Shown here in pieces: positions 20,130 to 25,559 of a DNA stretch of 25,559 bases (position 1 is its first letter; the number at the start of each line of letters is the position of its first letter). The stretch spans positions 1 to 25,559 of the forward strand of contig JALNQF010000506.1 of the NCBI GenBank assembly GCA_028456385.1, in the 5' to 3' direction. A program made the position numbers and the translations under genes. The DNA is from Ophiosphaerella korrae (Eukaryota; Ascomycota; Dothideomycetes; Pleosporales; Phaeosphaeriaceae). The notes under the pieces were generated by a model. It made no database searches. It was not told the DNA's origin and worked only from the letters and a program-made list of their open reading frames with translations.

Positions 20130-23100
20130 ATAATAGTAAAAAGCTTAACTAAGAAAAAAAGTAAAATACTTCTAAGTAGTAATAAGTTAGAGAGAACTAA
20201 CTAGGTACTAGTTAAGATATACTTAAATAACCTAAATACTACAAAAAAGAGATATATAACTAATAATTAGTACTCTAGAAATATAGAATAAAGAACTATT
20301 AGACTTTATTAACTAAGATAAAGGTTAAATTAAGGCTATTATAATAAAATAAAACTAAATAGAAAAAATTACTAAGAAACTAAAAATAAATATAATATAG
20401 AAGCTACTTAAAATACTTATACTTAAAAAATTTAATAGAATAAAGAAGAAGCTAACACCTTTTATAGTATTAGTATAACTTTAGATAAATATATAAGTAC
20501 TATACTTTAATAGTAAAGATAAAAAAGTAATATATATTAGAATATACTTTAAAGAAGATATAATAAGTTAGTTTAAACCTTACTAGATAACTTATATAAT
20601 AAATACTCTAAGAATATATAAATTTAAAATAAGTAGTATCTTTAGAAGCTATAAATACTTTATAAAATAAATAAGAGAAGTATTTAGAGATATAAATATT
20701 ACCTAATAAGCTAAAAAAAAGCTTAGAAAGCTTATATAAGATAAAAGTATTTTAAAATATAAAATAAAATAAACTATCTCTACTATTATAATTTAAATAA
20801 AAACTAAAGTTAAAAATCTAATACAAGATAATTTATATAGAAAAGCTAAGAATACTAAAAGCTCTTAAGTAATAAGTAATATAAATAAATATAGAAGATA
20901 ACTTAGATACTATAATAGTAAAGACTCTATAATCCTTAATATAAATAAAGATAAAAAGAAAAAGAAAAAGAAAAACTTTATATACTTTAACTATAGTAAG
21001 AAAGTTTACTATATAAAAGACTATTAGTTAAAGAAAAATAATATAGTATATTATAAATATAAGAAGCTAATATATTTATAATAGACTATTAAAGTAAAAA
21101 CCTAAAAAAAGAAACTTAGTTAAAAATAACTAAAAATAAGAAGAAAGTACTAAAAGTATAAGCTAAACCTTAGAAGAAATTAGTAGTAACTAAATAGTAA
21201 TAATATATAATACTATATTAGACCTTTTATTATAATAATAAATACTATATATACTTTTTAAGAAAGTAAAGAGTAAGATAGTTTCTATATAAAAAATAAA
21301 AAGTAGTAGTAATAAAAGAAAAAATATAAGTATAGCTTAAAGAAATAGTAAGTATAAAGGACTTAATAATAGAAAACTTAGAAGGAAAAAACTCTTAGAC
21401 TCTATTAATCTTTACTAAAAAACTAGTAGAAGATAAGAAAACTAATATAGCTACTTCTAAAAAACTATAAAGTAATAAAAGAAAAGTTAATATAAGAAGT
21501 ATAAAGTATACCTAGTTAGATATAAATAGTTATAATAGCTATACTATAATAAATATAGTAGAATAAAATATAGAATAGTAGTTTATTTAGAAATACTTAC
21601 TAGTTATAAGTATAGAAAAAGTATATAAAGACTAAAAAATATAAAGTTTATAGTATTCTAAAAATAGATAAAGTAATAGATAGTTATAGTAAGAAGAATA
21701 CTTATATAAGGAGAGTAGTAGTACTTTATAAAAAAATATAATAGATTAATAAAGCTTATATACTAAGTATACTAGTAGTATACTATATTCTAAAAGAAAT
21801 AAGACTTAGTATAGATAAGTATAAGGTAAGAGATAATAAAAAAATAAACCTAGAATATCTAGTATCTTTTAAAGTATTATAGATATTATACCTAAATATA
21901 AACTATATTATATATAGAGAACCTAAAGTAAGAAACTATATATAGTTAGTAAGAAGAAAAAGCTATAATTATATAAAAGTAATCTTAGTAGAAGATACTT
22001 TAAAATAAGAAACTATAAATATACTTAATAAAAGATATATAGTAGTAAGATATAAAAAAAAGTTATCTAGAGAATATATTTTTAGAAAACCTTAGTATAA
22101 GTATATATAGAATAAGTATCTAAAATACAAAGACTATAAATATAAAGTTAAGTAGTAGCTCTAACTAGATAGTAAATTTATAAAGTAGCTTAAATAAAAT
22201 AAAAAAGAAAGTATAACAAGCTTATATATTATAAAAATAAGTACTTTTTTTTTAAACAAAAAGTATAAGTTATAATTAATAGTAGAGCTATAAAAAACTT
22301 TATATATAAGAATTTTATAAAAAAATAAAGAATATATTATATAATAAAAAAGTACTCTTAATAGCTAAGTATAATTAAAGAGAAACTATTTTAAGAAATT
22401 ATAAAGTTTAATATAGTACTTTCTATATTAGAACTAGAAAAGTTAAAGATTAAAAATATAGTTATAAATATAATACTAGAGATAATATAGTTATAAATAG
22501 CTAATTTAAGAATTCCTAGATAAATATAAAATAGAAGAAAAATAGCTTATAGAACCTTAAGACTACTTTTTAGAATACTAACTATAAGACTTAGTAATAG
22601 ACTTAAAAGAAAGAAAAGATATAAAAAAAAGCTAGGTCTATAGAAAAACTAAAAAAGAGTTTAAAATTATATAAGTATTTATTAAAAGTATAATAAAAAA
22701 AAATATAAGAATTTATATCTTTAGTAGTATATAGACTTATATTTATAGATAAGAAAAAGATAGATAATAAGAAGTTTTATATAGATTTTAAGAAGACTAA
22801 AATAATTATAAATAAAAACTAATACTCTTTACTATACATAGATAAGATATAAGATAAGCTATAAATAGTAAAAATCTTTATAAAACTAGATATCTAGAAC
22901 GCTTACTATTAAATTAGAATTAAAAAAGGTAATAAATAGAAAATAGTATTCTAAATACAAGATAAACTATTTAAATATATAGTTATACTATTTAGATTAA
23001 TAAATATACTAGTATTATTCTAAGAAAAAATTAATATAGTCTTAAGAGAATACCTAGACGTATTTATATTTATATACTTAGATAATATCTTTATCTTTTT

Positions 23101-23802
23101 AAAATTAGAAAATAAATACGTATAATATATATATAAGGTACTAGAGATAATAGTAGAAAATAAATTATTTCTTAAGATAAGAAAATATAAATTCTATATA
23201 AAAGAAATAGACTTTATTAGATTTATAATTAAACTAAAAAAAATTAAAATTAACTTAAGAAATATTAAGTTAATTAAAAAAGAGCTAATACTAAAGAACT
23301 TATAAGAAGTATAATAGTTTTATAAGCTAGTAAACTTTAATAAAAAACTAATAGTAAGATAGTCTAAATATATAAAGCTATTAACTAAACTTATAAAAAA
23401 AGAGACTCTATTTAAATAGATATAGATAAAGTTTATAGAGAACCTAGTTATTAGAATATATAACCTAGAACTACTAGGAATAGTAAAAATAGATATATCT
23501 AATTTAGTCTATAGAATAGTACTAATACAAGAAGATCTAAGAACTAAGTAAGAATACTTAGTTAAATATTTCTCTAAGAAGATAAAGCTAGTAGAACTTA
23601 ACTACTTAATTTATAATAAAGAAATACTAGTAATATATAAAGTATTTAAGTAATTAAGAGTATACTTATAAAGAGTAAAATATAAGATAAAGATTTATAT
23701 AGACTATAAGAATCTTATAAAACTTATAATAAATAAAAACCTATTAAAACGCTATACTAGATAGTAAGAATTCTAACTAATATTTAAATTTAAGGTTATA
23801 TA
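20130..23802 (+). pseudogene. gag-pol remnant of element C
   Basis: Starts at ATA (20130), equivalent to the lost start of A. The Gag zinc knuckle at 20983-21024 reads YFNYSKKVYYIKDY, with all four ligands now Tyr. The RT active site is YLDN at 23075-23086, preceded by EYLDVFIF. RNase H is recognisable (IYIDYKNLIK near 23697) and breaks at the insertion at 23803. The start, the knuckle and the RT motif fall in three different frames, so indels as well as RIP stops have destroyed the frame. It is collinear with element A from Gag to RNase H. Confidence 0.85.
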
Positions 23803-23804
23803 TA
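23803..23804. repeat. TA target of the Tc1-like insertion
   Basis: TA immediately before the transposon end. The corresponding place in element A (IIYIKGK in RNase H) is uninterrupted, which locates the insertion. The second TA copy lies outside the window. Confidence 0.65.
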
Positions 23805-23881
23805 GTAGGGTAACATAAAAAAAAAGCTAAAAAAAAAAGTTATAGTTTTTAACTAGTAATAACTATATAAATTAAATAGCT
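23805..23881 (+). repeat. 5' terminal sequence of the Tc1-like element
   Basis: 77 bp aligning with the inverse of 1-76. Common features are the GGGT(G/A)ACA(C/T) start, two long A-runs, GTTATA and TTTTTAACT, and a closing AGCT. The candidate 3' repeat begins at 25527 and is cut by the window end. Confidence 0.65.
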
Positions 23882-24899
23882 AAAAATATAATCGAATTTT
23901 AATATTAAAGAAAATACCTAGGACTTTATTTTAGTATACTACGAATAATAATTACTAAGCAAATAAAAGCTAGGATTAAAACTATTTAGAAGACTTTTTT
24001 TTTAATAAAATTTAACCTAATAGAACTTTTTTATTAGGGTACAAAATTCTATTTTTATTTTATCTATTATTTAGTAAGCTAGTAGAGATTTTATTACTAA
24101 ATTTTTATAGAATATTTATTATCTACTTCTTTAGTTATTTTAAATTAAAAAAAGTAATAACTTTATTATATAAGCTAAACTTACTAAATAGTCTACTAAT
24201 TTATTAGTCTATTAAAGATTAATTAATTTCGAATCTTAATTTTTCTATATCTTTTCTAAATCCTTAATAACTAATAATAAACTTCTTAAAATTAAACCTA
24301 TAGTTAACTTACTTTAATCTTCTAATATACTTGTATTTACTATTACTACTATCTATAATAGATAGTATATGTCTATTAATAATAATAATATAAAGCAAAT
24401 TAGAAAAAAAAATAGTTATTTACTTGTAATTAGCTAAGTAATAGAAAGGTATATTACTAGGTTAAAATTAAGAGAAATAAAGTAACTAAATAGAGATTTA
24501 ATAAAGAATCCTAGGAAAACTAATATAAGATTATTATTTAAAAATAATATTAAAATCTATATTAGAAGCTTCTAATTATTTATTAAGGAAAAAAGCTATA
24601 CTATTAACGTTACTAATAAAAAGCTCCTAATTAATAAATAAAATACTAAAAAAGAGCTTACTTCTATAAATAGTAGCTAAGAAGACTAAAATAGAATTAG
24701 ATTAAGATTAAAAAATATATATTTTAAGATATAGAAAAGAGATAAGATAAAATAAGACTAAAAATAGGGTAATAAAAGAGTTATAGAAGTAATAGTCTAA
24801 ATATTAAGTAGAAATAAGTTTATAAAATATTCTAATAAGATAAAATATTCTATTATTTTTCTAGTATATTTTGCTATTAATTATATTGTTATAGTAAGT

Positions 24900-25512
24900 T
24901 TACTTACTATTATATTATATATAGAAATAAATATCTAAGTATAAAGAGCTATTTAGAAAAAAAGATATTAGACCTAGAGATTATTAAGGTCTTAATTAAT
25001 ACTAGTCCTATTTATTATACTTATAATATCTAAATAGTATTTAATAAATATCTTAAAAAGTATATTAAAAGATATAAGTTATATAACTCTATTTTAGGCT
25101 ATATTTTTATTATTATAAAAGAACTTACTAATAGATCTTTTATCTAAGGGTATAAATAACTATCTAGGATACTAGGGTATATATATTTCTAAGATACTAG
25201 TAGAATTTATAAAGCTTCTACTATTATTAATTAGTTTTAGAGAAATAGTATTAAACTCTTTCTTTATTAAGCTTATAGTCTAGATCTAAATCTATTTAAA
25301 AAGTATAGAATTTATATAAAAATAAACAAATTAAAATATATAACAAATATTTTCTTATATAAACTACTTATATAGTAGTAGAATTATTTAATATAGTAAA
25401 GAAAGAAAAAAAAGAGCTTATATTATAAGAATCTATAGAAAAATCTATATAATTAAGAAATAAACGTTAGTAGGACTATATACTAGCTAAATATTATTCT
25501 ACTAAGTATTAA
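24900..25512 (+). pseudogene. Tc1/mariner-type transposase, C-terminal catalytic part, degraded
   Basis: The frame around 25190-25330 reads stop-DTSRIYKAS, NSIKL, then AYSLDLNLFKK. This is the RIP-changed form of the Tc1 signature QDNAPIH...YSPDLNPIE. Asp at 25193-25195 and the former Glu at 25298-25300 (now AAA) are separated by 34 residues, the DD34E spacing of the Tc1 group. The C-terminus (AKYYSTKY, stop 25510-25512) resembles the GYYTKY-type end of fungal Tc1 transposases but lies in another frame, so at least one indel separates them. The first catalytic Asp and the N-terminal DNA-binding part are not confidently placed; the start given is approximate. Confidence 0.72.
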
Positions 25513-25526
25513 TACTAATAGGTTAT

Positions 25527-25559
25527 AGCTTATAAATATAAGTTTTTACTAAAAGTTTA
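25527..25559 (-). repeat. Possible start of the 3' terminal inverted repeat of the Tc1-like element
   Basis: AGCTTATAAATATAAGTTTT and the following bases resemble window positions 1-37 (AGCTAATATATTAGTAGAGT and onward) with a few gaps. The location just after the transposase stop fits. It is cut off by the window end. Confidence 0.4.

Larger units (their letters stand above)
19664..25559 (+). mobile_element. Ty3/Gypsy chromovirus C, partial, interrupted by a Tc1-like element
   Basis: Plus-strand copy of the same family: 5' LTR 19664-20070, then gag-pol to RNase H, where a DNA transposon interrupts it at 23803. Its own sequence in the window ends there; the integrase, chromodomain, antisense ORF and 3' LTR should lie beyond the DNA transposon, outside the window. 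It is heavily RIP-mutated and, unlike A, has accumulated indels. The 3' target duplication is not visible; the five bases before the LTR are TAAAA. Confidence 0.85.
23805..25559 (+). mobile_element. Tc1-like DNA transposon inserted in element C
   Basis: Begins GTAGGGTAACAT after TA. Its first ~77 bp match the transposon terminus at window positions 1-76, inverted. It encodes a degraded DD34E transposase ending at 25512. At 25527 a sequence starting AGCTTATAAATATAAG resembles the inner part of the terminal repeat at 1-40, so the 3' inverted repeat probably begins there and the element ends some 40-50 bp beyond the window, about 1.8 kb in all. Heavily RIP-mutated. Confidence 0.75.

Noticed and set aside
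24001..24060. Short inverted repeat TAACCTAATAG / TTATTAGGGTA as a transposon end
   Set aside because: It is only about ten bases with mismatches and lies inside the Tc1-like element, with no target duplication.
1..25559. Mitochondrial genome, suggested by very high AT content
   Set aside because: No mitochondrial gene, rRNA or tRNA is seen. The content is nested nuclear LTR and DNA transposons with RIP-type decay.
1..25559. CRISPR arrays, rRNA, tRNA or bacterial operons
   Set aside because: There are no regularly spaced short repeats. The only repeats are LTRs, transposon ends and MITEs. I saw no tRNA-like or rRNA-like sequence, and the element types are eukaryotic.

Overview
This window is nuclear repeat DNA from a filamentous ascomycete (Pezizomycotina). 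It is extremely AT-rich and contains no intact host gene. Everything I can identify is a transposable element or its remnant. The decay pattern is that of repeat-induced point mutation (RIP): CpA and TpG are largely gone, Trp and Gln codons have become TAG/TAA, Cys and His codons have become Tyr, and the two LTRs of one element differ only by transitions. The species cannot be named from this.

Layout: (1) 1-76 is the terminus of a Tc1-like DNA transposon. (2) 77-3112 is RIP-degraded DNA I do not recognise. (3) 3113-9517 is Ty3/Gypsy chromovirus B on the minus strand, with LTRs of 450 and 433 bp, an exact CTAAA target duplication, heavy mutation and an internal deletion. It carries two 425-bp foldback MITEs (4972-5396 and 7243-7667), each flanked by TA. 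(4) 9523-11527 is unrecognised. (5) 11533-18603 is chromovirus A on the minus strand, complete and least damaged, 7071 bp with two 462-bp LTRs and AAAAA on both sides. (6) 18609-19663 continues the unrecognised DNA and has one coiled-coil-like reading frame. (7) 19664 onward is chromovirus C on the plus strand: 5' LTR, gag and pol up to RNase H. (8) At 23803 C is broken by a Tc1-like DD34E transposon that runs to the window end and belongs to the same family as the terminus at base 1.

In element A a single frame of 1812 codons, with no net indel, encodes Gag with a CCHC knuckle, protease, RT, RNase H, a DD35E integrase and a C-terminal chromodomain. It is broken only by RIP-type stops and substitutions. 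All three chromoviruses share the YLDD to YLDN change at the RT active site.

The most interesting feature lies between pol and the 3' LTR of A and B. On the opposite strand there is a reading frame with a six-cysteine (Zn2Cys6-like) pattern, then a coiled-coil-like stretch and a Ser/Leu/Pro-rich tail. It converges on pol with a 23-bp overlap in both copies. It looks like an antisense accessory gene carried by the retrotransposon.

Insertion order inferred from nesting and mutation load: B entered the background, the MITEs entered B, the Tc1-like element entered C, and A arrived latest or has been mutated least.
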